A DNA stretch of 10,935 nucleotides. Source: Bacilli bacterium (GTDB lineage Bacteria; Bacillota_I; Bacilli_A; RF39; UBA660). Location of the stretch: NCBI GenBank assembly GCA_016293205.1, contig JAEDES010000033.1:1-10935 (forward strand), written 5' to 3'. The translations under genes were made by a program, and so were the position numbers. Within the stretch, counting starts at the first letter, position 1, and the number at the start of each line of letters is the position of its first letter. Positions 1-5,548 of this stretch are shown piece after piece. The notes under the pieces are model-generated. The model was not told where the DNA came from. It searched no databases and saw only the letters and a list, made by a program, of their open reading frames with translations.

Positions 1-140
1 ATGATTATATTGAAAATAATATATTAAAAACAATAGAAATAAATAAAGATGCAAACTGGAATCATTTCGTTATGATAGATAAAAAATATATCTTGCCAGG
101 AGAAGTATTCAAAAAAGAGTTAATAGAAAGATATAAATAG
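1..140 (+). CDS. C-terminal end of an unidentified protein (5' end outside the window)
   Basis: An open frame with no start in the window runs from base 3 to a TAG stop at 138-140 and gives 45 residues. It includes the stretch NHFVMIDKKYILPGEVFKKE and ends in IERYK. The residues look protein-like: mixed hydrophobic and charged, with a short Val-Met-Ile strand followed by a Lys/Glu-rich helix. I do not recognise the family. No terminator directly follows the stop. The next recognisable signal is the promoter at 175-204, so this gene is probably not in an operon with anything to its right. Function cannot be assigned from the tail alone. Confidence 0.6.
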   Translation, partial: DYIENNILKTIEINKDANWNHFVMIDKKYILPGEVFKKELIERYK

Positions 141-152
141 ATTAAAAATGAA

Positions 153-175
153 TATACTAATAAGGGTATACTAAT
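153..175 (+). repeat. Direct repeat abutting the -35 box
   Basis: The 9-mer TATACTAAT occurs twice, at 153-161 and 167-175, with a 14-bp period. The second copy ends on the first base of the -35 hexamer. GTATAC (166-171) is also palindromic. The placement fits an operator or upstream element for the small-RNA promoter, but AT-rich sequence produces such repeats by chance. Confidence 0.3.
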
Positions 176-204
176 TGACATTTTCGTTAAAATAATAGTA
201 TATT
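175..204 (+). promoter_or_regulatory. Promoter of the tandem-repeat small RNA
   Basis: A perfect -35 TTGACA (175-180) is followed by an 18-bp spacer and a -10 TATATT (199-204), predicting a start near 211. There is no ribosome-binding site or good start codon just downstream. Instead, repeat hairpins and a terminator follow, so the promoter appears to serve a non-coding RNA. Confidence 0.7.
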
Positions 205-210
205 TACATT

Positions 211-366
211 GTACTGAAAAGTGTGAAAATGTTTTTCGCTTCTGGATGGCGCGAGTAATAAATGATTCCAGGCGACAATGTTTTTCGCTTCCAGGTGGTG
301 CGACTAATAAATGATCCTGGTTGAAAATGTAGAATAACTTCATCGAATCGATGAAGTTTTCTTTTA
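211..366 (+). ncRNA. Tandem-repeat small RNA, probable type III antitoxin (CptI/ToxI-like)
   Basis: This is a predicted RNA of about 155 nt bounded by a strong promoter and an intrinsic terminator. It contains two head-to-tail 49-nt repeats (228-276, 277-325) and the first bases of a third. Each repeat can form a 5-bp stem (242-246 with 267-271; 291-295 with 316-320). A second helix pairs TCGC (236-239; 285-288) with GCGA in the loop (251-254; 300-303), an H-type pseudoknot topology. Type III antitoxins are known to be short tandem repeats that fold as pseudoknots, lie upstream of a terminator, and are cut by their toxin at A-rich repeat junctions. Here the outer junctions read GAAAATG and the middle one GACAATG. 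The following remnant resembles a type III toxin. The assignment is an inference from architecture; another structured regulatory RNA is possible. Confidence 0.6.
228..325 (+). repeat. Two contiguous 49-nt direct repeats
   Basis: Copy 1 is 228-276 and copy 2 is 277-325, with no spacer. The first 15 bases (AATGTTTTTCGCTTC) are identical, as is the core CTAATAAATGAT/GTAATAAATGAT apart from its first base. The repeats diverge mainly in the two arms of the short stem, where changes are compensatory: CTGGA/TCCAG in copy 1 and CCAGG/CCTGG in copy 2. A partial third unit (GAAAATGT) follows copy 2. Confidence 0.85.
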
Positions 367-370
367 TTTT
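336..370 (+). terminator. Intrinsic terminator of the tandem-repeat RNA
   Basis: A 10-bp stem (336-345 with 349-358) has a 3-nt loop and is followed by a T-rich tail (358-370, broken by a C and an A). It lies between the repeats and the toxin remnant. In type III toxin-antitoxin loci, a terminator at this place sets the ratio of antitoxin RNA to toxin mRNA. Confidence 0.8.
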
Positions 371-390
371 ATGATATATTACATTTGAAG

Positions 391-545
391 ATGATGAACA
401 TGAAAATGAAGACAAATTATTTATATCATATTAAAGATGAATATTTCGATAAAAAAACAAAAAGAGACCAACATACTTTACTATTCAAGATAAAGATATA
501 TTATGATAGGATAGGAAAATTTATTGCAGCTTCAAGAAAAGAAAA
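391..545 (+). pseudogene. Degraded type III toxin remnant (CptN/ToxN-like endoribonuclease)
   Basis: The similarity to type III toxins is split across reading frames. From an ATG at 406 (alternatives at 391, 394, 400) one frame gives MKTNYLYHIKDEYFD up to base 450. Right after a run of seven A (451-457) the -1 frame gives NKKRPTYFTIQDKDIL (456-503) and then stops. The first frame resumes from about 511 with IGKFIAASRKEKEK. From memory of the CptN-type family, these resemble three consecutive N-terminal segments: a YxI-x-DEYF start, an NKxxRP-Y/F segment, and a (F)IPLSSK-x-EKYK segment. The remaining two-thirds of a normal toxin (about 150-170 residues) is missing and a terminator begins at 548. 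No good Shine-Dalgarno is seen. I read this as a dead toxin left beside a live antitoxin. The whole open frame through 639 is not a credible gene because it crosses the terminator. Confidence 0.5.
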
Positions 546-577
546 AGAAAAACGACTAATTATTTTAGTCGTTTTTT
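542..577. terminator. Bidirectional intrinsic terminator between convergent units
   Basis: CGACTAA (553-559) pairs with TTAGTCG (565-571), extended by A5/T5 pairs (548-552 with 572-576), around a 5-nt loop. The T-run at 572-577 serves the plus strand and the A-rich 542-552 serves the minus strand. The TAA stop of the minus-strand gene (565-567) lies inside the stem. Confidence 0.85.
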
Positions 578-1500
578 ACTTTAGTCCATACACTAACTTT
601 TTTATCTGGACAAAATCTCTCATGATATTTTCTTTCTAAAGTTAATAACTCAGTATTAAAATATCCAAATTCTTCTAAAATTCTTTCTTTAATTATAGGC
701 ATCATAGATTCTTCTTCATAAATTCTTAACATATCTAGTTCACTATCAACTAGTAAAACAAATAAAGCTAATTGTTCTGCCGTACTCTTTAAACCTAGTA
801 ATTTCTTTTGCTCTAACACACTATATGTTGCCGAACTTGTATTAAACTTATCAGGTACTAAAGCTAATAAAGATTGTGCAAGATCTGTTAATTCTTGATA
901 TCTTTCATCAGACACACTATCAAAATCTTTTAAGAATTTTGCTCTAAAGATTAAACTATCTTGATTATTTGCATTTATTCCTGTAATAAGTTCTTTCTCG
1001 CCATAATATCTTTTGAAAAAAGCCTCTTCATATCTTAATAGTTTAGGATCATAAAAACCTATTTGTTCTCTAACTGCAGCTTCATAATCTGATAAAGATT
1101 GTTCTCTTTCTCTAATTAAACGAATTCTTTCGTCTTTATCTTGAACTTTACAAACTTCGCCAAAACTTAATATACGTCTTTTTAAGAATTCTCTATACGT
1201 AACTAAATTTGGATCACACATCTTAATCATAAATGCCATTTTTTCATCAAAAGTTTTAAGTTCTAAATGAATCATTGGATTAGTAAGATATTGAAGTATT
1301 TTTTGATATCTATCTAATTTATCAGTCTTTCTCATTTCGTATGGAGTAATATCTTCATCCATCATCGCACGCTTTTTGTCAACTTTTTTTTCGATTTCCT
1401 CTAATTGGTCTTCAGTTATATCTAAAAATCTTCTTGATGCTTTTTCTGTTGAATAAATTTTCTTTCTATAAAGCTCTATCGGTATAAAATATGGTAACAT
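565..1500 (-). CDS. Unidentified 311-residue charged helical protein
   Basis: I do not recognise this protein. It is cytoplasmic by appearance: no signal peptide and no transmembrane segment. It is rich in Glu, Lys, Arg and Leu and looks almost entirely alpha-helical. The N-terminus MLPYFIPIELYRKKIYS is followed by a strongly charged helix (about residues 25-65), then several helix pairs. A recurring pattern of aromatic plus D-P-x-L (CDPNLVTYREF, FYDPKLLRYEEAF) near residues 95-105 and 149-160 hints at an internally duplicated helical repeat. The ATG at 1498-1500 is supported by a GAGGGGG ribosome-binding site (about 1506-1512) and a promoter at 1531-1559. It is transcribed divergently from the HipA-like operon and convergently with the toxin-antitoxin relic. 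No function is proposed. Confidence 0.85.
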   Translation of the reverse strand: MLPYFIPIELYRKKIYSTEKASRRFLDITEDQLEEIEKKVDKKRAMMDEDITPYEMRKTDKLDRYQKILQYLTNPMIHLELKTFDEKMAFMIKMCDPNLVTYREFLKRRILSFGEVCKVQDKDERIRLIREREQSLSDYEAAVREQIGFYDPKLLRYEEAFFKRYYGEKELITGINANNQDSLIFRAKFLKDFDSVSDERYQELTDLAQSLLALVPDKFNTSSATYSVLEQKKLLGLKSTAEQLALFVLLVDSELDMLRIYEEESMMPIIKERILEEFGYFNTELLTLERKYHERFCPDKKVSVWTKVKND

Positions 1501-1530
1501 TAAATCCCCCTCTTTTTTACAGGCTAGGTT

Positions 1531-1559
1531 ATTATAACATTTTTCTTTTAAAAAGTAAA
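1531..1559 (-). promoter_or_regulatory. Promoter of the minus-strand unknown gene
   Basis: Read on the minus strand, a perfect TATAAT (1531-1536) is preceded at 17 bp by TTTACT (1554-1559), a 4/6 match to the -35 consensus. The predicted start is near 1524, giving a leader of about 25 nt. Confidence 0.6.
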
Positions 1560-1573
1560 TTAATATTCATTTG

Positions 1574-1602
1574 GTGACAAATTTATAATCATATGTTATA
1601 AT
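1574..1602 (+). promoter_or_regulatory. Promoter of the HipA-like/PP-loop/SAM-protein operon
   Basis: GTGACA (1574-1579), a 17-bp spacer and TATAAT (1597-1602), with an upstream TG at 1594-1595 making an extended -10. The predicted start near 1609 leaves a leader of about 20 nt that carries AGAGGG (1618-1623). The -35 boxes of the two divergent promoters are only about 15 bp apart, so their activity may be linked. Confidence 0.75.
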
Positions 1603-1628
1603 ATGAAACCAGTAAAAAGAGGGATAAA

Positions 1629-2426
1629 ATGATATGTTTAACAGAAGAAGATAAAGAACAAATAAAGTACGATGAATGGGATAAAGTAGTTAGATTTGAT
1701 CTAAGTGAAGGTTCTCATTATGCTAAATTTACAGATCAAACTGGTGCTTTTAGAGAATTATTTGGTAAAAAGATATTTGATAAAATAGGTATTTCATCAC
1801 CAGATTATTTATACTTAAAAGATAAAAATTGTGTTTTAAGTACTGATTTAAAAGAACACTATAAAAATCTAATCTTTGCATATGAATTAGAAGATATAAC
1901 TAATATGGGTGTATTATATGATACATTAAAACAATTTACTAATTGTAATGAATTAATAACACAAGTTAATATAATGCACTTTATTGATATATTATTTTGT
2001 AATACTGATAGACATTCTAGCAATTATGCATTTTCAGTTAATGAAGATGGTTCAGCTAAATTAGTAGTATTAGACAATGAGTTAATGTTACATGATTTCT
2101 TTCATGCAACAAGACCGGTATCGTTTCCAACACAATGTCATCTAACATTTACTCAATATACAAAAGAATGTGAATATAAATACTTTTTAGAAACATTACC
2201 AAAAGATCAAAAAGAAATCTTATATAAATATTTACAAATGTTTGATCCGAAAACAGTATATTCAATCATGACAAGCATTGAAGAAGAAAATAATTGTAAG
2301 TTTAAAAATAAAAAGAAACTATTCTTAAATTATGTAAAGAATTATATGACTATGTATAAAAGAACTATTTTAGATAGAAGACAAAGTAAAAAGAATCAAA
2401 AAGTAAAAACAAAACTAGAAAATTAA
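1629..2426 (+). CDS. Minimal HipA-like Ser/Thr kinase-fold protein
   Basis: A 265-residue cytoplasmic protein with the hallmarks of the HipA/PI3-4-kinase-like kinase fold. YAKF places the likely ATP-anchoring lysine at K33, with E43 in the following RELFGKKIF helix. The catalytic segment FIDILFCNTDRHSSN gives D127 (in DRH) and N132, and VVLDNE supplies the metal-binding D149. The 22-residue distance from D127 to D149 matches the roughly 23 residues in E. coli HipA. Classical HipA is about 440 residues and has an N-terminal subdomain plus a HipB partner. Here both are absent: the protein starts almost directly at the nucleotide-binding lobe and no small helix-turn-helix gene lies next to it. 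The C-terminus is very Lys/Arg/Gln-rich. It is the first gene of a three-gene operon, so it may phosphorylate a substrate or partner of the PP-loop and SAM proteins rather than act as a classic persistence toxin (inference). Confidence 0.8.
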   Translation: MICLTEEDKEQIKYDEWDKVVRFDLSEGSHYAKFTDQTGAFRELFGKKIFDKIGISSPDYLYLKDKNCVLSTDLKEHYKNLIFAYELEDITNMGVLYDTLKQFTNCNELITQVNIMHFIDILFCNTDRHSSNYAFSVNEDGSAKLVVLDNELMLHDFFHATRPVSFPTQCHLTFTQYTKECEYKYFLETLPKDQKEILYKYLQMFDPKTVYSIMTSIEEENNCKFKNKKKLFLNYVKNYMTMYKRTILDRRQSKKNQKVKTKLEN

Positions 2427-2437
2427 AAGGTGATCAT

Positions 2438-3580
2438 ATGACAAAATTACTTATTAAATATCAAAATTCATATATATGTGAAAAATATCGAAATGAAATA
2501 GATTCTATAAGTATACCTATGTATTATCCAAATAATGAACCATTCTCTAATTTAAGTATTTTTATAACATTACTAATGAGTAAAAATTTATCACAAGATT
2601 ATTCTAGTAAAAAGAAATTAAATGAATTTGAATGGAGTGAATTATTTGAAAAATATTTTCAACCAGAATTCCTACATCAAGTAGATGAAGATACTTATAT
2701 ATATGATTTAGATCAACTGCTTGAAGAATATGAAGAATATAAGGACTATTTTAATTCTATTCTGGCATCTTTAGAATTTCCATTAACTATAAAGAATTAT
2801 CAAGAACTAAAAAATGCCAACGAAGAAGTAGAATTTACAGAAGATACATTATATGATTGGAGATATCCAGTAGTAACAGTTAATAAAGAATTAGAAACAT
2901 TTATATCAAAACGACATAGAAAAAGAGAAAATAATGATTGTTTACTAATGTATTCAGGAGGAAAAGATTCAACTCTTGCAGCAATAAGATTATATAATGC
3001 AGGATATAATGTTCACTTTATTCATTTTGATAATGGACATATGCGAGATCAAGATAAACCTTATTTAACATTTCAAAAGACATTTAATAAAGATCAAGAT
3101 TATTATTTTGATTATGAATTAAGTTCGGTAGATATAAAGCAATTATTTGAAGAATATTATGGTGAATGGTCAAATTTAATAGATAATCAAGAATTATTAT
3201 CAGAGATAAGATGTTTATCATGTAGAATGGCAATGTATACAAAGTTATTGCAAATTGCTAAAGAAAAAGGATATAAATATGTCGCAGAAGGTGCAAGAAT
3301 AAGTCAAAAATTTATGTTAGAACAAATACCAATAATTACAAGATTAAAAGATTTAGCATCATCTCATGGAATTAAATTATTATTACCAGTACTTTATGTT
3401 GATGATGATCAAGAAGAAATAGATGAGTTACTTGCAAATAATCATTCATCTAAAACATGGGAATCAAAATGTTTAATAGGAAAACCTCCTAAAGATAAAA
3501 CATCAGAAGATGAAAAAATTATAGTAGACTATTATGATTCTTTCCTTGAACCAGCTGTCCAAAAAAGATTAAAAAAATAG
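2438..3580 (+). CDS. PP-loop ATP pyrophosphatase (adenine nucleotide alpha hydrolase), QueC/thiolase-like
   Basis: A 380-residue protein whose central region carries the PP-loop SGGKDST (173-179), preceded by the strand CLLMY. This signature belongs to ATP-pyrophosphatase enzymes that adenylate a substrate (QueC, TtcA, ThiI, LarE, asparagine and GMP synthetases). Downstream, FIHFDNG resembles the second strand of the fold. IRCLSCRMAMY contributes C259 and C262, and SKCLIGKPP contributes C345, so metal binding or sulfur chemistry is possible. YKYVAEGAR is like the conserved C-terminal strand of nucleotide-modifying PP-loop enzymes. Residues 1-165 form an acidic helical extension with no motif I can name. 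The Shine-Dalgarno AAGGTGAT sits in the 11-bp gap after the kinase gene. The specific substrate is unknown; QueC-like and tRNA-thiolase-like are analogies from motif layout only. Confidence 0.8.
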   Translation: MTKLLIKYQNSYICEKYRNEIDSISIPMYYPNNEPFSNLSIFITLLMSKNLSQDYSSKKKLNEFEWSELFEKYFQPEFLHQVDEDTYIYDLDQLLEEYEEYKDYFNSILASLEFPLTIKNYQELKNANEEVEFTEDTLYDWRYPVVTVNKELETFISKRHRKRENNDCLLMYSGGKDSTLAAIRLYNAGYNVHFIHFDNGHMRDQDKPYLTFQKTFNKDQDYYFDYELSSVDIKQLFEEYYGEWSNLIDNQELLSEIRCLSCRMAMYTKLLQIAKEKGYKYVAEGARISQKFMLEQIPIITRLKDLASSHGIKLLLPVLYVDDDQEEIDELLANNHSSKTWESKCLIGKPPKDKTSEDEKIIVDYYDSFLEPAVQKRLKK

Positions 3581-3588
3581 GTGATAAT

Positions 3589-4524
3589 ATGTCAAAAAAT
3601 TATTTTGAGGAAACATTATATAAAGCATCATCTACTTGTGATGGAAGTTTTAAATATATTTCAGAGTTTTCCAAAATATATCCCTTCGCCACTGAAAATG
3701 TATCAGGATATATTGATTATTTTGATTTAAAAGATAAAAGTTTATTAACAGTAGGTTCATCAGGAGATCAAGTACTTAATGCATTTTATAATGGTGCAAG
3801 AGATATAACTTTATTTGATATAAATGAATATACTAAATTTTATGTCTATTTAAAAATTGCAGCAATTATGTCTTTGTCCTATAAAGAGTTTAAAGCATTT
3901 TTCTTTAGACATGGCCTAACTCCATTTGTAAGAAATCAACATATGTTTTCTAAAGACTTATATAAAAAACTAAAAGATAATTTGAGATTATTTGATTATG
4001 AATCATTCTTATTCTTTGATGAATTATTTTCATTATATGAACCAACTAAAATAAGAGAAAGAATGTTTGAAGATGATGAAGATAGAAATGTTGTTATTAA
4101 AGGAATAAACAATTATTTAAAAGATGAAGAATCCTATAATAAATTACAATCAATTATAAGAAAAATTAGTTTTAGATTTATTAATGGGAATTTATTTGAA
4201 GATGAAGTAGATGGTAAATTTGATAATATCTTTTTATCAAATCTATGTACAATAACAGGTTTAGAAAACTTAAAAAGTCTTTTACAAAAACTAGATAGAA
4301 ATAATCTTAATAACGGTGGAAGTATTCAACTAGGTTATTTGTGGAATGCATCGTTTGATAGTGATGATTTTAAAGATAATTGGAAAGACATTTATAAAAT
4401 ACCTAAATCAAAAGAATTATTAAAAGACTTTATTACAGAAGCTCATCAAATACCAGGGCCAAGAGATATATTATGGGAAGAACCTACAAAAAAAGATTTA
4501 GTTTTAATATATAGAAAAAATTAA
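3589..4524 (+). CDS. SAM-binding Rossmann protein (DUF3419-like/methyltransferase-like)
   Basis: A 311-residue soluble protein. LLTVGSSGDQVLNAFYNGA (motif I, VGSSGDQ at 55-61) and TLFDIN (acidic D77 at the end of the second strand) are a class I SAM-binding site. The following YTKFYVYLKIAAIMSLSYKEF segment is typical of a family distantly related to DUF3419/BtaA-type 3-amino-3-carboxypropyl transferases. GKFDNIFLSNLC (about residues 210-221) is the motif IV-like strand. The substrate cannot be read from the sequence. It may transfer either a methyl or an aminocarboxypropyl group. The TAG stop of the PP-loop gene (3578-3580) overlaps the Shine-Dalgarno AGGTGAT, which implies translational coupling. 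It is the last gene of the operon; a terminator begins on its stop codon. Confidence 0.75.
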   Translation: MSKNYFEETLYKASSTCDGSFKYISEFSKIYPFATENVSGYIDYFDLKDKSLLTVGSSGDQVLNAFYNGARDITLFDINEYTKFYVYLKIAAIMSLSYKEFKAFFFRHGLTPFVRNQHMFSKDLYKKLKDNLRLFDYESFLFFDELFSLYEPTKIRERMFEDDEDRNVVIKGINNYLKDEESYNKLQSIIRKISFRFINGNLFEDEVDGKFDNIFLSNLCTITGLENLKSLLQKLDRNNLNNGGSIQLGYLWNASFDSDDFKDNWKDIYKIPKSKELLKDFITEAHQIPGPRDILWEEPTKKDLVLIYRKN

Positions 4525-4552
4525 AAAGGGTAGAGTAATCTATTCTTTTTTT
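4523..4552 (+). terminator. Terminator of the HipA-like operon
   Basis: A 12-bp stem (4523-4534 with 4539-4550, including two G-U pairs) closes a GTAA loop and is followed by a run of T up to 4552. The first stem bases are the last two bases of the TAA stop codon. Confidence 0.8.
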
Positions 4553-4554
4553 GA

Positions 4555-4560
4555 TATACT
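4555..4560 (+). promoter_or_regulatory. Candidate -10 box for the DUF362 gene
   Basis: TTGATATACT directly follows the terminator T-run and matches the TTGATATAAT-type -10 regions seen before other genes in this window. No convincing -35 is visible at 17 bp. The predicted start near 4567 leaves a leader of about 19 nt. Confidence 0.4.
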
Positions 4561-4585
4561 ATACTTATAAATAAGGAGAATGATT

Positions 4586-5467
4586 ATGGAAAAAGCTAAA
4601 GTATATTTTACAAAAGAAATAACACCAGAAAGTTTAATTAAAATATATAATAAACTAGAAAAAGATTTAACAGGAAAGGTTGCAATTAAAATATCTACTG
4701 GAGAACCAGGAGGACACAACTATTTAAAACCAGAACTAATAAAAGATTTAGTAAATTTACTAAATGGAACAATAGTAGAATGTAATACTGCTTATGCAGG
4801 AAGAAGAAATACATCAGAAGAACACTGGAAAGCAATCAAAGAACATGGATTTCTAGACATTGCCAAAGTAGATATTATGGATGAAGAAGGAGAAATAGCT
4901 ATACCAGTAACAAATGGATTACATCTAAAAGAAAACTATGTAGGTAAGAATATAGAAAATTATGACTCAATGTTAGTACTATCTCATTTTAAAGGACATC
5001 AAATGGGTGGATTTGGAGGAGCACTAAAAAATATGTCTATTGGAATTGCTTCTTCAGAAGGAAAAGCCTGGATTCATACTGCAGGAGTTACTAAAGATTT
5101 AAAGAAACTATGGAGTAATGTTGCAGAACAAGATCACTTCTTAGAATCAATGGCAGAAGCTGATCAATCAGTAATAAATTATATGAAAGAAAACATTGTT
5201 TATATAAATGTATTAAATAATTTATCAGTAGATTGTGATTGTAATAATAATCCAAAAAAACCATGTATGAATGATATTGGAATAACTGCATCAATTGATC
5301 CAGTTGCAGTAGATAAAGCAAGTCTAGATTTAGTATATAATTCAGAAGATGAAGGTAAGAAAGATTTAATAAAAAGAATTGAATCAATGCATGGAATTAG
5401 AACAGTTGAACATGCTTTAGAATTAGGTATTGGAACAACTGAATATGAATTGATTAATATTGACTAA
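4586..5467 (+). CDS. DUF362-family protein without a ferredoxin insert
   Basis: A 293-residue cytoplasmic protein. STGEPGGHNY near the N-terminus, VLSHFKGHQMGGFGGALKNM in the middle, and DCDCNNNPKKPCMNDIG followed by ITASIDPVAVDKASLDLV near the C-terminus are the conserved blocks of DUF362. The family is often found fused to or near 4Fe-4S ferredoxin modules, and its biochemical role is not established. Here the stretch after SSEGKAWIH continues as ordinary helix and has no CxxCxxC clusters, so this is the short, ferredoxin-free form. The closely spaced Cys residues in DCDC plus the later Cys could still bind a metal. AGGAG (4574-4578) is 7 nt from the ATG at 4586 but only 1 nt from the ATG at 4580, which decides the start. 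It is a single-gene unit with its own terminator. Confidence 0.85.
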   Translation: MEKAKVYFTKEITPESLIKIYNKLEKDLTGKVAIKISTGEPGGHNYLKPELIKDLVNLLNGTIVECNTAYAGRRNTSEEHWKAIKEHGFLDIAKVDIMDEEGEIAIPVTNGLHLKENYVGKNIENYDSMLVLSHFKGHQMGGFGGALKNMSIGIASSEGKAWIHTAGVTKDLKKLWSNVAEQDHFLESMAEADQSVINYMKENIVYINVLNNLSVDCDCNNNPKKPCMNDIGITASIDPVAVDKASLDLVYNSEDEGKKDLIKRIESMHGIRTVEHALELGIGTTEYELINID

Positions 5468-5468
5468 T

Positions 5469-5496
5469 AGAGTAGATAGAAATATCTATTCTTTTT
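5469..5496 (+). terminator. Terminator after the DUF362 gene
   Basis: A stem of 9-10 bp (5469-5478 with 5483-5492, one G-U pair) is capped by a GAAA tetraloop and followed by T5. It starts two bases after the stop codon. Confidence 0.75.
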
Positions 5497-5497
5497 G

Positions 5498-5526
5498 TTG
5501 ATGTACAAAAGCTTAATTGATATAAT
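5498..5526 (+). promoter_or_regulatory. Promoter of the DUF5662-like gene
   Basis: TTGATG (5498-5503), a 17-bp spacer and a perfect TATAAT (5521-5526). The -35 begins one base after the terminator T-run. The predicted start near 5533 gives a leader of about 16 nt containing AGGTGG (5539-5544). Confidence 0.75.
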
Positions 5527-5548
5527 TAACTTGAAAGTAGGTGGTAAT

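Noticed and set aside
228..325. CRISPR array
   Set aside because: The two 49-nt units are directly joined with no spacers, diverge in a structure-preserving way, and sit between a promoter and a terminator.
62..415. A 117-residue minus-strand gene
   Set aside because: It covers the end of a plus-strand gene, the small-RNA promoter and the repeats, has no good ribosome-binding site, and reads as low-complexity Ser/Leu/Ile/Tyr sequence.
451..458. Programmed -1 frameshifting at the A7 run to make an active toxin
   Set aside because: Even after a shift, the frame stops at 504, and the C-terminal two-thirds of the toxin is missing.
498..506. TGA read as tryptophan (code 4), which would extend the toxin-like -1 frame (ILW)
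   Set aside because: The next codon in that frame is TAG, and the Smr gene ends properly on TGA, so code 4 neither rescues the frame nor fits the genome.
385..639. An intact 84-residue plus-strand gene from a TTG start
   Set aside because: The frame passes through a strong bidirectional terminator and into the opposite-strand gene, and toxin-like similarity switches frame inside it.
5495..5548. An 18-residue N-terminal extension of the DUF5662-like protein
   Set aside because: The TTG lies in the terminator T-run, upstream of the promoter, with no ribosome-binding site; the ATG at 5549 has AGGTGG.
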